A stretch of DNA of 64,000 nucleotides, from positions 1,116,001-1,180,000 of the forward strand of contig NC_018392.1 in assembly GCF_000208865.1 (NCBI RefSeq), written 5' to 3'. Shown piece after piece: positions 48,601 to 61,703 of the stretch. A program made the translations under genes and the position numbers. Below the pieces are notes generated by a model. It did not search any database and was not told where the DNA came from. It saw only the letters and a list, made by a program, of their open reading frames with translations. The stretch comes from Neospora caninum Liverpool. Taxonomy: Eukaryota; Apicomplexa; Conoidasida; Eucoccidiorida; Sarcocystidae. The stretch's first letter is position 1. The number at the start of each line of letters is the position of its first letter.

Positions 48601-51600
48601 ACCCTTGATCGGAGAGAACAGAGAGGCACACACGTCGGGAGAAACGGGGGCAAAGTTCCGCCGCAGAGACCGCCGGAAACAGGGTTGCTGATGGACACAA
48701 AGCAAGAAAGACGAAAAATGAGACCGTCCCCGGAAGAGCCTTCCCACTCTGAAGCCTGAAATAGAGACCGCGCCACATACACAGGCCAGACCCTGTGTGC
48801 CTTGTTTGCAGGAAGTCACGGCCCACCGGGTGCGTCCTCGAATTCGCCTCCCCGCTCCCGCGAAAAGCTGCATGCTCTTCCCGTTCCCCCTGTGAGGAAG
48901 AAAACGCCCATTGTCCGCGTCAGAGCTGCGACGAACCGCGAGGAAGAGCGACGCACCTCTGGATATCCCTTCTTCTTCAAGTAGGCAATGAGAGCATTGC
49001 CGCAAAGTTGACCGTTCCGCACAAACAGAGCCACCTGCGGCGCAAAGGGGAACCAGGAGAGATTCAGATCACCGGATCCCGCTGGATCGGTCGAATCCAG
49101 AGAGAGCGCACCTTTCTTTCCTAAAAAACAGAAAAAACACTTCCGCTTGACACAGAAAGGAGCGGGACGCGCGAGAGTCCCTCTCTCGTTTACACAGAGA
49201 CGAACGGCAACAGCAGCCCACGTCGAGGCGCCTGGTCCCTCCTTGGGCTTTCTTCTCGTCTGCCGACAAAAAGCTTCGCCTCTCTCCGGCAACCCAACGC
49301 TTCATCTTCGAGCTCCTCTCCAGGCCGACGTATCGGCTTATACGCGGGTGATCCTGACGACACATCGGCGGCCTCGTTAGCTGTCGCGGGCCGCCCATTT
49401 CGTCCCTGGTGTGGCTGTTTGCATCCCTATCTAGAATGCCGCGACCGTGCGCGTCAAACCCCGCAACCCTATATCGATGCTGCGTGTTCTGAGGGAGGAG
49501 ACTTTCCAGAGAAGAGGCTGCGAAGCGAGGGGAACCGCATGAAAAAAGTCCCCTCTGTGAACTGCCCTGTACCTGGTCAAACTGTCGGCGATGGAGAGCG
49601 AGTTTGAAAAGGTATTCCTGGCAATTCAAAGGCTCGACGTGGACGCCGGCCCGCCGATCCAAGTAGTAGTACATGCCTCTCTGGACTCTGAGGGAGAACG
49701 AAAGGGGACACAGTTGGGAACCGTTCGAATGCGTCACGAATTTGCAGGATGCACAGCTGAAAAAGATCCTCTTGCGGCAAGACTGGAATTGACAAGGGCA
49801 AAAAGCAGAGAACGGTTTCTGGCGGGGCCCGAAAGTCGGAACTCCAGAAGCCTCGCGCAGCCCTCGGGGGGGGACGCCTCTCGGGCAGGTTTCTTTGCTC
49901 AAACGCGTTTGCACTTGCGCTCGCGAACGCAGTCTCGCAGACACTGGAGAAAGGCGGTCGCTTTTCCACTAGGTGCCTCGGCACTCGGAGACTCACTTGA
50001 AGATGTACACAGGCTCGTTCAAGCAGTGGATGATTCCCCGGTCGCCGTTGAGGAGGAGGTACTTCACGTGGCTGAGAGTTGAATACACGAAGGTGCCTGG
50101 AAAAAGAGAAGAAAACGGCGAACGGGGAGGCGCATCGTGCCGTTTGAAAACTGAAGTGCAAATCGCGCTCTGTTCCAACCACGCGAATACTCACCGACCC
50201 GTCAAATACGAAACTGCACAGCGCACAGAGTGAGGGAGAGTTGAAGACAGGAGAGATACGTATTTAGGCGTGGAAAGACACACTCACATGCATATACATC
50301 TACACATATGCCTACAATATATATATATATATATATGTATATGCATATAAATGTGTTGGTATGGACGGACTGGGAATCGAGCAGATCTCTTTTGGATTCG
50401 AGACGTACCGTTGTCTTCGTCCCACGCACCGCCTTTGATGCGAATGTTTTCGTGGACAGCACAGACGACTTCGAAGCCACCCGTGGCGTCAGACGCTCCG
50501 CCGTCCGCGTGTCCGACGTGGTGTAGAAGCATCAATGAGTGCTTCGAAATGACCATGAGATACTCGCCGGTAGGGGAGAGAAGAACGGAGCGGATGCCGC
50601 CGCCTCCTCCGCACTGGACTTCGGGGTAGACTCGGCACGTCGGCACCTCAAAGAGACGCAGCTGAGAACAGAAAGGGAGAGAAAGCTGACTCGAGTAAGT
50701 GCAAAAAGCGAGAACAGGGTCTCCGGCGATTCGCCAGCGAGATGGAGTCACAGCACCTCAAGGGAGAGCGCAACAGAGACACGGGAGCGACGAGAGGGAC
50801 ACACCACGGAGACGCGCGCCGTGGAAAGAGAAAACGCGGAAGGAAAATGAACGCGAGAGACGCGTTCTTACAGGAAAAGGACGACAAAGAAGGGAAGGAA
50901 TGCGCCGAGAAGTAGAGAGAGCGGACAAAACCCCGAGAGAGAGGACCGGCACACATGCACCCTGGGAAGGCGGCGAGAGCGAGGGGTGCCCGATGAGAGA
51001 TTTTGAGGGATTTGAAAGGCGCGTCTTGAGACGCGAGACCAAAAAGACGGGAAGCGGGGGACTTTGGACGCCCAAAAAAGACGAAGAAAGAGAAGGACAA
51101 ACGTCGACAGAGAGTAAGAGAAAAAGAGAAGACCGAGAGGCTCACCAGGAGGCGGAGAAGAGCACGAAACGGTCACTACAGAAATGCGCAGATCTGTACA
51201 CAAAAAAGGCGTACCTTGTCCTCAGACTTGAGAATGAGGCGGTTGTTGCCTCCGAAGAAAAGCCGGTCTACGGGACACGGCAACTCGACCTTCTTGCACA
51301 GTTCGTTGTTCATGTTGTACACTCCGAGTGACGTTGCCCCGGCCTTGTCAATCATTGCGAACCGATTTCGCGCGACAAATGCCACTGAGTGGCATGATCC
51401 CTGAACAGAGACAGAGAGGTCGGAAAGACATAGTCATCCTACTGCGACATGCGTCCACACAAGTCGCTCTGGCTCTTTCACATTCGGGTGAAGAGAAATA
51501 CGCCGAAGAACAGGTACGCGAGAGACGTTGGTAAACGGGCGGGAATCTAAGTTCACCTGCCTTTAAAAGTGACATGACTGGAACGCGAGACAATGAAAAA

Positions 51601-54600
51601 AAGGAAAACATCTCCGGATATGTCTAAAGAAAGCTGGTCACAACCAGAGAGACCCGAGCGATCCTGGTGAGAGTTTCTCCGACAGACACGTCGCTGAAAA
51701 AGGCAGGTGGGACGCCTCCAAAGCGGTTTCTTCTTCTCCGCGCGTCTTCCCGCGTTTTCGCCATGCCCGTTTCCCCCCTCCTTTCAAACCACAAACCGTA
51801 GACGCACCGTGTGTGTCTCCGGGCTGCCAGGATAGGGCAAGCCTGCTTGCGGCAACGGCCCGACGACGAGGTCGTACGAGAACCCGCTCTCTGCATCCGC
51901 CTGCAAAAAGGAACCGAAAACTCGACGCGCTTGGACTCCCCCAGGAAACGGGAAACGAAAGAAGGACCAAACACAGCACGAGCATAAACAGTTAAATTTA
52001 AAGATACACAACCACAAATGCCGATATATATATATATATATATGTTGCAGATGCATACGAATCGCCTAGGTTTGGGAAAAACAGCGTTGTTAGGACGAAG
52101 CTGAGGCACGGGGGTATTTTTGAATGGGGCGTTCGTGACTCGCGATCCTGAATTTCTGGACCCACTCCGACTCTCTGAGCACTGCCCTCCACGCACGTCC
52201 GAGGACACAAACGGCGCCGCCTCACTGCAGAACACCTGCGCTGCGCGCGATGGAGGACATCCCACGTATACAGCAGAGTGTCATGCCCTTCTTAGACGGC
52301 GTTGCTCCGCGCACCAGTAACACCGGGAATCCGAAAGCTCTGCCTCATTTCCGTCCCTCGACCTACCCCCATATCGATATCCATATGCACACATCTACAC
52401 ACACATATATAGATGAATGCCAATATCTATATCTATATATATACATATATGTCGATGGCTATGTCATGAGTTTGTGTGGAAGGTCAGGCATCGCGCATGG
52501 AAACGACCGAGCGCGCCGCGGCGGTGACCTACATAGATGACGATGGCGTTCAGGTCGGTGGCGTTGAGAGAGTTGACGAGGAGGTATTTCGGTCCGGCAG
52601 TCATGGCATTGGCGGGTCGGCGGACTTCGCAGATGGAAACTTCCGCCGCAGCAGCGAGTCCCGCTGCATTCCCCCCGCCGAGGCTTCCGGGTGCGTTTCG
52701 AGCGTCTCCATGTTTGTGCGACAGCTGGAGCGTCAGCTGGAGATCCCGGAAGCACACGACGCGGTCGCGGATGTAGTAGAAGTGGAACCGTGAGTGAAGC
52801 GCACTCGGCGGCCTCTCCGTGTGCAGTTTGAAGACCACCATGCCCGAGTCGTGGCCAACGGCGAGCGCACTGCTGGTGCGATGCGCGGCGATTATCCAGA
52901 AACGGTCGTTTTCCCGGCGGAAGGTGTGCACGCCCACGCGCTTGCTCACGTCCCAGACACGAATCGTCCGGTCCTCCGAATTGCTGATCAAGAGCTCTCG
53001 CTGCGGGTGAAAAACGAGACACGAGACGTTGTTGAAGTGGCCGCGGAGGGTGTCCACCTCCCACGCCTTCGAGTCGTTGTACCTGAAGCCGACAGAAACA
53101 GCCAGAGACGGCCGGAAAGGGAGACAGTCGGATGTTTGTGTGTGTGTGTGTGTGCAGGCTTTCCGCGACAGAAAACAAGAGCGACACAGAGAAGACCGAG
53201 AGCGCGCCGGAAGCGAGCGATGCACGTTGTTCGCGTGGACAGCCCTGTCGCACAGAAGAGAATCGGGGAAGTCCACACAGGTCGACCTTTTTGTTGACGT
53301 CTCAGCAGATGCCCGCAAATAGACCGGAAATCCAAGCAAGACGCCACAGATCATCCAGTGAGCGGGGGCGGCCAACCCTCCCAGCGGACTTTGAAGTTTC
53401 TCTGGTAACTGGACGCGGGCCGTCTCGCTCTGTTGCGAGAGCGCGTCGCGCGTTCCCGCTTCGTCCGCCGCCGTTTCGAACTCGGGTTGCCCAGAGGACT
53501 CAATTGCCTTTCGCACCCCTGTCGCACGGCCGTCTTCTGGCTTCACCGCTTGAGAACCCGATTCGCGACGGCCAGACTTCCGGTCTCCGTCGTTCGCGCA
53601 GCCTCTGTCTCCCTTACCTCCACAGCTTGATCATGCGATCGTCGGCAGCGGAAGCAATGAGCGGCATCGAAGGGTGGAACGCCGCCCAGTTGACTCCGCG
53701 TTCATGGCCCTCGAGCACGAACTTGCAAACTGCGTCATTCGCTGTAAACATCTCCGAGGCGTGATGCCTGCCTCCGGGACCGCCAGGGAAGCTGCCCTTG
53801 CCGAACGCATGCGCGCCGCCCGCGCCGCCTGTCTTCTCGCGAAGGCCCGACGTGTCCCAGACGCGAATGGTTTGGTCGAGAGACGCGGAGACGACCAGGT
53901 CCTCATAGGGGTGAAACAGGGCACTCATCACGTAGTGGTTGTGGCCAGTCAGCACCGCAATGCATGCGCGAGACTGCCAGTTCCAAATCCGAACTGCACA
54001 TGCGCATAAGAGCGGAGAAAAACGAACGCGCGGAGATGGTTTTGCGCCAAAGGGAGATCTGGAGCGGCCGAGGACTTGGGGCCCGGAACAGACGCACAGG
54101 TTGCGAAACGGGAAAAGCGCGCCTCGAGAGAAGGCGCCACGAGCGACGTGTGTTTCGAAGGCGCCAAGAAAGGCCCAGGGAGAAGAGCCCTCTTTGGAAA
54201 CGCGTTTCCCCCCCCCCCCCCCCCCCCCCTGCAGCGCGCCAGACACACTCCCGAGGACCGATTGCTGCTGCAGACAGCGACGCTCACCTGTTTGGTCATC
54301 GCTTGCAGACAGAATCCACGGATAGATGTGGTGAAAGAAGACCGTGCGAAGGTAGTCGAGGTGGCCGAGGAACGTGAAGATGCACTTGCGCGTCGTCAAT
54401 GACCACAACTTCACCTTGTAGTCGTCGCCGCCACTGACAAAGAGCGGCTGGGAGGAGTGGAAGTCGATGCCGCGCACAGGACCTAGAAATGCACAAGAGA
54501 TCGCATGCAACGCGAGACGCACTCGAGCAAGAGATCCTCGGCCGCACCAGACAAAAGGACGCACCGCTACCCCCGACACCGACGACCTCCGGTTCCGGGG

Positions 54601-55542
54601 CATCTCCGACAAAAACACACGGCAGAAAGGCCACGTCTCTCCTGTCTCCCAGGAGCGGCTGACGAAACTCTCGCTGAAAAAAGGTTCGGAGGGTCCGCGC
54701 GTCGAACGCTTCCCACAACTGCCGGTTCTACGCGTGCGGCGTCTGTGAGGCGCCGTGCACATGCCATCGGCGAGAGCGCGCGGAGGCAAAAACTGGGCAC
54801 AATAGCCTGGTTTGGTCGTCGGCTCGGAGACCGAGACCACCGCTTCAACGGATCGCATATTCACACGGTCACACACGCACAATCCGCCTCGACAGAAGGC
54901 TCGTTGACTGGCGGTTGATGCGTTCCCGCACAGACTTCTTCGTTGAGGCACACACTGGTGACGGTACCGAGTGCCCCCACCCAGGACTGTGTCTCTCCCC
55001 CGGGCTCGAAGACAGGCGATCGGCCCAGAGCACAGGACCGGCGGGTTGCAGTTTTTCCGACTCCAGGAAAACGCACATGGGTCGGCCACGGGGTCATTAA
55101 AGTGGGCTACGTATGCAGTAAGGTCGAGCGTGGACTATCGAATGAAACAAAGCGCTCCCTGAGGTCTGGCAGCGCCGACGCGTCCCAGGTGTCTGTACAC
55201 CCCCCCCCCCCCCCGGCCGCGGAGTGTCTTTTTTGTGGAGCCCAGAGGGTTCAGGGAAATGAGTTTCGATCGGAAACGGAGTGCCGACGAGGGGACAGGC
55301 TGCGGCTCTCACAACGACCGACTCTGAACCCTCGTCCGTTTCGACTGTCCGCGTTTTCACGCTGCCGGCAGATTCTCACCTTCATGTTCCTCGAACTTGT
55401 CAATCAAAGATCCAATGCGGTAGTCCCAGAGCTGGATCGTGCCGTTGTGGAGTGCGGCGAGAACCCACTGGAGCGAAGGGTGAAAAGCGAGCCCCTTGAC
55501 GCGGCTGCTTTTCGTTTCGCACTTCACAAACATCTTCGACAT
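42625..55542 (-). CDS. COPA: Coatomer subunit alpha (alpha-COP)
   Basis: Scaffold subunit of the COPI coat for Golgi-to-ER and intra-Golgi vesicles. Nineteen exons: 55542-55380, 54482-54288, 53993-53618, 53082-52533, 51900-51808, 51400-51215, 50661-50409, 50096-49997, 49687-49573, 49034-48957, 48365-48261, 47835-47444, 46933-46809, 46456-45875, 45537-45446, 44818-44656, 44223-44105, 43644-43503, 42815-42625; about 1,339 residues in phase. The N-terminus [20 protein letters not shown] begins a WD40 propeller ([68 protein letters not shown]). The second propeller and alpha-solenoid follow ([31 protein letters not shown]), then the acidic [16 protein letters not shown] linker and the epsilon-COP-binding C-terminal domain ([35 protein letters not shown]...[10 protein letters not shown]). 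The eleventh exon needs a GC-AG intron. The last codons are uncertain: a donor at 42,669 may add a short final exon. Confidence 0.93.
42914..43013. other. Assembly gap of 100 N inside the last COPA intron
   Basis: One hundred N mark a gap of unknown real size. It abuts a run of 16 C at 43,014-43,029. Both neighbouring COPA exons are complete and join in phase, so no coding sequence need be missing. Confidence 0.97.
50311..50347. repeat. AT microsatellite in a COPA intron
   Basis: Alternating AT run of about 20 bases plus imperfect flanks inside the intron 50,097-50,408. Comparable runs occur at 52,023-52,043 and 52,400-52,450 in another COPA intron, at 44,869-44,893 in a third, and at about 41,866-41,925 between genes. 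Confidence 0.9.
54208..54229. repeat. 22-base C homopolymer in a COPA intron
   Basis: Run of 22 C on the plus strand, G on the transcript, inside the intron between COPA exons 2 and 3. Similar runs lie at 55,200-55,214 (COPA intron 1), 43,014-43,029 (last COPA intron), 59,840-59,856 and, as G, 59,411-59,428 (EFG1 introns). Confidence 0.95.
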
Positions 55543-58538
55543 GGTGCCGACCCCTCGTGGTGTTTCCTTTCGGTTTGCGAGGTCCTCTCTCCTCCGCGCA
55601 CGTTCTCCCCGCGCCTGAGAACCCCAAAAGGGGCGGCCTCTGGCGCGCGTGGCAAGCTGTCGCTGAGAAAACGCGATTTCTGCGCCTCAGATGGAAGCTC
55701 GGAATCCCAGTCTCCTCGGAAGAACAGAGCGCACGCACAGTCCTGGTGTACACACGCCGACACCGGGAAAGAATGGATCGGGAAAACTTTGCTTCCGGAC
55801 CAAGAAAGGAGTCGAGACGCGCTGGCGGAGAGAAAGGAAGCTGTGCAAGAAATGAAAAAAGACTTTCTGCCCCCAAAAGCGTGTGGCGCCGCCTCCTGCT
55901 TAGGGAGAAAAACGAGAGACGCAGTCCGGGTGTTCGGAGCCTGACAGGCACGCGCACAGCGGAATGGAGGGGCAGCGGCGAGCGTGAAAAAGAGCGGAAT
56001 GAAGGACGCGAGACAAATCTTGGAAACGGGTACTACAGGGGCGTTACTTTGTCGAGATGCCCGACGGCGGAGAGGGAGGCTTTCACAGACTTTCGGGTTC
56101 GTGCGAGACACACAGCCTTCGTCGTTACAGGGGAGAGAGCGGTACGACACAGACACGGAAAACGAGGGCGGAGAAAACAAGAGACTGCGGCAAAGGACAC
56201 GAGAGGAGCCGCGGGGGATGCACTTGCGCCACGCGAGAAAAGAAGCGAGGTGAATCACAGCCCCGGGGGTTCACCATGCGGGCCCCCTTGAAAACCCACG
56301 CTTGCTTTCTGGAAAACGCGAGAAACGAGAAGACACTTTTGCTTGTGTAGCAGGAAAGGTGACTGTGAGACAGTGGAACTTGCGGAGGAACGACGGCGGG
56401 GGGGTCTAACAGAAAGGAACGGGAAGACAGCGTCCAAAAAACACGGATGAACCTTCGTGAGACTTTTGTACGTGCGCGTTCGCGACCTAGCGTTTAACGC
56501 GTTCCAAAAGACAAAGTTTTTCAACGGCTCCTCATTTCCGAGAACAGGAGAAACGTCTCCATGGACACGGAAGACAAGCAGTGCAGCGAGGACAGCGAGA
56601 GGAGGCTGGGACGTTTCCGCGCATGGGAGAAAGGCAAAAAAAGGAGAAACAAACTCTCGCGGATTCACAAGCCGTTCGATTTGGTGTGGCTTCGGCAAAA
56701 ATGCCGACCTGCCGTCTGCTGGAAGGAGTTGAAGACTGTGTGTCTGTAGACATACTCCGATGCTCCACGTAGAAAAGCTACACTCCTCTCGCTCATTTTC
56801 CCTGCGCATGGACGGTGGAGAGGGAGAGAGTTTTTGTACGCAGACATGCACACACAATTATCCAGGTAGTTGTGTACGTCTGAACACATCGGGACTTGTT
56901 TCAAACCGGCAGGGGGGTTGCATGCGCGCAAAATCCGTGAAAGCGCGAAAAACGGGAACACCCGAACGCTCTCGCCCCCGCGCCAGGGGCAAGGGAGGAG
57001 ACAGAAAAGCCGTCGTCGCCGCGCAGATACGGTTTTTGCTACACCGGCGATCTCAGCCACTGGGCAAGCTAGACTATCTGCAAGGTTTTCGCTATCAAGA
57101 CTTCCTCCTCTTGGTCGACACCGCTTTGGGAGGAAGTGGCCGAAGCCATTTTGACGAAGAGATGCACTGTCCACCTTCTTTCTCTCTGGGCAAATTCGAA
57201 CGCCACAGGGTTACTCGGAAGCGCTTCCAAGAAAAAGACGCGAAGCGAACAGCCGGGATATAGCGGACACAACCATCCCGGGGGTTTCGTGGCAGAGTTT
57301 GTCTTTTCGGACGAAATGGACTTATTCGATTCCAAGAAGACACAACCCAGAAAGGCGTCATTTCCGGAAAAAAGACCGCAAGGTCGCGCGCACCATCGAA
57401 TCTGTCGACGCTAGCGGGAGGTTCGCTTTGGATGTGCACACCGTGTGGAAGAGGCTGCTGCTAGTTCCTGATAGCCGTTTTAGGATTCCACGGTAGCGAC
57501 ACCGACGCAACTCGCACTGAAGTTTCAACCGCGCGCGTTGGGAATTCACATCAGTCGCCACGACAGTGCTTTCCGATCAACGCGGGAGTCGTGCTGCGAG
57601 GGTCCGCACTGAAAAGGCGACGCCTAGAAAAGAAAAGGAGTCTGGTGCGTTTCGAGACATGACCTCAGCTACGGGATACGAGACCAGAGCAGGCAAGAAC
57701 CAAGTGAGAGACCCAGCGGCTTCTCTCTGGCAAATGCCCTCGTAGGTTTTCACAAGCTGCTCTTGGACACATGGCTGCGTCAAACCGCCTCAGCTCATCG
57801 TACTAGCTCGCAACTCCGGTCCTCCTCAGCTTGAAGGGAACTTGCGGGAACATGCGCCCGTCACTTGAAAAAGGACACCAAATGGGCGCCAGAGGGAGGT
57901 TTTCCCTTGTCCGGCAAGCACAACTGAGCCGCATGTGTGTCCGTTCACCGGAAGGGTCGGGTGGCCAGGGGTGTTCTTGCAAAACTGGGAACTGCGGCTA
58001 CTTGCTTCATGTATGCTCACGTAGAGACGTTTCTATACTCCCGAGGACAGGACACGCGAATGCCGCCGAGGGAATCGCGCACGAGGCTTGGCATCACCCC
58101 AGTGGAGCATCAGCGAACTTCCCCCATGCTGTCTTTGGAAGAGACGAAGCGATGCGAAGCAAAACGGACTGGTGAAGAGCCGCCCCCTTTGAGGTGACCT
58201 GCACAGTGGCAGCCGAAACCCTCAGACGGGGTAGGATTTTGCGAGGGAATGGGCGTGGCGTCGCGGCTTCGGCCCTTATCCTTGCAGAAATGAGGCTAAA
58301 GAGAAAAACCGATCCACAAATCGACAGCCCGGAAGGCCAGGCTGCAGTTCCCTTGCAGTGCGTCCCCAGTACTCGCTACCCTATACGGAGAGAAACGTGT
58401 GCATGCCCAGGTACAGGATTTTCCGCTCGTGGCTACTTTAATGCGCACTCGACGCAGTCCCTTTCCTGCGTTAGGAAGAAAGGACGCTCAGGCAAGAGGG
58501 GAAACGCGCTTAACGGTGTAGAAAAGATTTTCCACAGA
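55543..58538. other. Upstream region of COPA and 3' flank of EFG1, no gene seen
   Basis: Three kilobases between two minus-strand genes. The COPA side (55.5-57 kb) is purine-rich on the plus strand, that is pyrimidine-rich on the COPA sense strand, as expected for a long 5' UTR. Frames of 240 codons or more on both strands at 55.5-56.3 kb are mutually antisense and lack domains. No RNA gene was recognised. Confidence 0.4.
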
Positions 58539-61500
58539 CTACTCCGAGTCCGACTCAAACACGGTATGCTTGCCAATGCCAGCAAATCTTTTTGAGAGGC
58601 CAATTTGCTCGATCTGTTTCCCCGCCCGTTTTTCGTCTCGCCTCTCTCTTCCTTCCTGTCGAGACTCTGTCGCACCGTCCGTTCCTTGACTGGAGACCTC
58701 TCTCTTCCGCTTTTCCGAAGCTTCGTGCCGAGGCGCCTTTGATTCTGCCCGGATCTCCCGCGAACCCGGGATCGACGCTCTACCTCTGCCTGAATGCAGA
58801 GGTGACCGTCGGTCTCCGTCCCGGCTCGGACCGCGCTTTTGCTCTCGCGAAAAAGTCTCTCTACGCCCTCTAGCGCCTGCCTGCGTGCCATCGCCTCTCT
58901 CGTGGAACCCTCCTTCGCGGGAACCGTGCTGGTGCGCGTGGAAACTTCTTCCCCGTTTTCTCTCTGCAAGGCCTCCCCGGAACGCCCCGCGCGTGGTGGT
59001 CTGCCTGCCTCGGCCTGCAGCGCTCGCATCCTCCCCGTCTACCCAGTCTGGGGCCTCTGCGAAAGCGTCTTCCGCATCCTCTTCGTCGTCAGTCACCACG
59101 CACCCGTCAGAGTCGAAAAGGACTGGAGTCGGCCGAGGACCCGCCGGCTTTTCAGCAACAAGGAAATTGTCTTCTTCGCCTCCTGAGAAAATCAAAACAC
59201 ATGCCCAGTTGCCACGCGTGGTCGAAGCAACAAAACAGAGGAAGAAAAACCAAGGTTCATACAGCTGTGGCGCCTCCCACAGACACCCACGCCGGTTTAG
59301 TGTCCAGGCGAAAACGGCAATCGTTTCCACAAAAACGGGAGTGCCTGCGCAGCGCCCTCATAGAGCACATCGCGCATGTCAACAAAAAATGCAAGAAGGG
59401 GAACTTCACAGGGGGGGGGGGGGGGGGGCGTCTGCGTCACTGGTGGAAGTTGCAAGGGCGTTGCATGGGGTTAGCCCACAGCCAAATCTCCTCCCCAAGT
59501 CAACCGGACACGGAACACCTCGGCATGTTTTGGAACCAGAAACATCCATGGAACGCTACTGGGTGGACCCGCTCGCGGTGCCTACCCCCTGATCGATTTG
59601 CCTACCTTTTGCATTGTCCTCGCCATCATCCTCAATTCGTTCTTGGAGAATCTGCGCATTCGAGGAAACAGTTCCAGGAAATCGGCGAGATGAGGAGACA
59701 CATCCGCAGAGCGATGGACCGCTGAGCCAGCTGGAGAGACCCAACGCTCGAAAAAGGTTTCTTCCTAGATGATCCGCTCATGTCTCCCAGGAAGGCGAAA
59801 CAAACGGGGCATCCACCCAGAGCCCTCCCTTCAGTTTCGCCCCCCCCCCCCCCCCCACAAGGCAGCCCAAACGCAGTTCGCCGCTCACCTTCTGCCTGAT
59901 TTTCGCCCTCATCTCTTCTCGCTTCTTTTCCGTCTCCTCTGAAGCGGGGCCTGCAGCGTAAGGAGGCGCGACACCGCTGACCACACGTGAGGCTTGCCCC
60001 GTAAAAGGGAGGCGTCTCGACTCCTCCCAACTGTCCCCAAAGGCGACGCCGCGCCGCAGCACATACACTACAGCCTTCTCTCAAGATCCCGCAACTGCCG
60101 TGACCTATTTTCGTGCCTCATCGGCGGACCACACACAGGCTGCAGTGCAGCCCTGCATGCGTCGAAAGTTTGCCGTTTTGCGCGCTCCTGTTCACGGAAT
60201 GCCTGCACCAGTCCTCACCTCCCGAAGGGAAAAGAGCAATGTAGGGCTCGTCCGCCGGATAGCGCTTTGGGAAAAGGTTTTGCACAGAGACAAAAGACAG
60301 CAAAAACAAGAAATGGGACACGTCATTCGCCGACACGCGGAAAAGCAGGCGCAGCACTGCCTGATGGGCCTCAACCACGTAAATGATCTCCGCAAGGGCA
60401 CTTCCTCGTCTCTCGCGTGTTGAGCAAGCGCCTGCGACTATCGAAAGGAATGTCCTATCCTAGAAAATGAACGCACTCTGAACGACGAGTGCGCCCGCCG
60501 CAGATCGTCCTGAAGCCACGCTGTCCTGTGTGTGCGACAAAGGCGGCACGCAACCGGATCGCTCTGCGACAGCAACAACACGTCGTCCTTTCTCCTGGTC
60601 ACGGTCTATGTCGACAGGTCAAATGGGGTCGCATCTCACGTAGCGCCGACGTACCAGAATATAGTTCAAGTCATCAAGGTGTTTACGGAGAGCGCGTTGA
60701 TGCTCCTCTATAGACGCGTCGAGCGTGCCTGCGTCTTGTGCGTTTGTCGTTGCATCCCGCCGGCGACGCAGGAGGTCGGACAGAATTCGGCGTTCCGCCT
60801 TGATCTTTCGACGCACTTTCTGGCCCTCTGCAAGAGGAACGAAATCACCGAAAAACCGAGGCGTCATTGCCACGAGAAGGCGATGGGTACCACTGGCGTC
60901 GACTGATGAACGATATGGCGCAGAACACATGTGTAAATCGTGAGGAAATGCACATGCCGCGGAAAATTTTCTCAGAAACGGTCGACATTCCGGCTTCGCA
61001 CCAGACGGGGAAATCCAGATTTATCCAGAGCGAACACCGTCGCGGCAGGGGTTGAGAAAAGCGCCACAGCTAAATTGTACAGCGGGATATAGGCAGTGCA
61101 ACGGAGCGACTGAATCGTGTGAACTCAGTGTGAGCAAGCACCTGCTTTTTGAGTCGAAGAGACTTCTGCTCCTCTCCACCACGTCTGGAGCAAAACCCAC
61201 GCTGTGGAAGCACTCCTCGCCTTACCGTAGAACTTAATTTTGTCGTACAGCTGTTTCCGCTTCACCAAAAAGCGCTTGCGTTTCTCATTCTTCTTTTGTT
61301 GAACGGCCGCGCTGTCGAGGGAAGTGATCTGCTCTTCGAGACGCGTCACGACTTCCGGCGGTAACCCCTGGAAACACAAGTGACAAGAAAGCCACAGACT
61401 TGAGGTTCCGCAAATGATGTCGGCGGTGTCTGGCCGTTGAGCGGCTGCCCACAAGTGCCAGGAGGTCAGTACTTTGTGGCAGCAAAACGTCCGCTGTCCC

Positions 61501-61703
61501 CGGCAGCTCACCTCTCTCTTCTTCAGCAAAAGCCGCCTTAGATCCCGCGCCTTCGCTTTGGCTGTCTTGTTCCTGCCTTTCTTGTCTGCAGCGCCTCGTT
61601 TGGGAACAGTGCCCCGTTTCCCCCCAAACTTTCCGCGTTTGAGGCGGTCACTCGGACCGCCGGGGCCACCGCTAGCAGTTTGTTGAGGATGCCCCATCTG
61701 CAT
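58539..61703 (-). CDS. EFG1: rRNA-processing protein EFG1
   Basis: Nucleolar factor needed for early pre-18S rRNA processing. Seven exons: 61703-61512, 61367-61226, 60827-60655, 60264-60219, 59950-59889, 59651-59606, 59182-58539, giving 434 residues in phase. The conserved domain starts KAKARDLRRLLLKKRE, then LPPEVVTRLEEQITSLDSA, a basic coiled coil (KNEKRKRFLVKRKQLYDKI), KFYEGQKVRRKIKAERRIL, LRKHLDDLNYIL and RYPADEPYIALFPS, which is the family pattern of helix, KF.E..K..R and N/DEPY..LFP. Fungal relatives are about 230 residues. Here a poorly conserved extension of some 230 residues, rich in Arg, Gly, Glu and Ser with an acidic patch (DSDGCVVTDDEEDAEDAF), follows and ends HTVFESDSE. A second in-frame ATG lies two codons downstream of the first. 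It is divergent from the ferredoxin gene. Confidence 0.85.

Noticed and set aside
49069..49944. Minus-strand frame of 291 codons
   Set aside because: Runs through COPA introns on both sides of exon 9; only 49,573-49,687 fits the protein.
53614..55089. Single open frame of 491 codons on the minus strand
   Set aside because: It contains true COPA exons but reads straight through two introns, including C homopolymers; the family alignment requires splicing.
54943..55944. Plus-strand frame of 333 codons
   Set aside because: Antisense to COPA exon 1 and its upstream region, low complexity, no domain.
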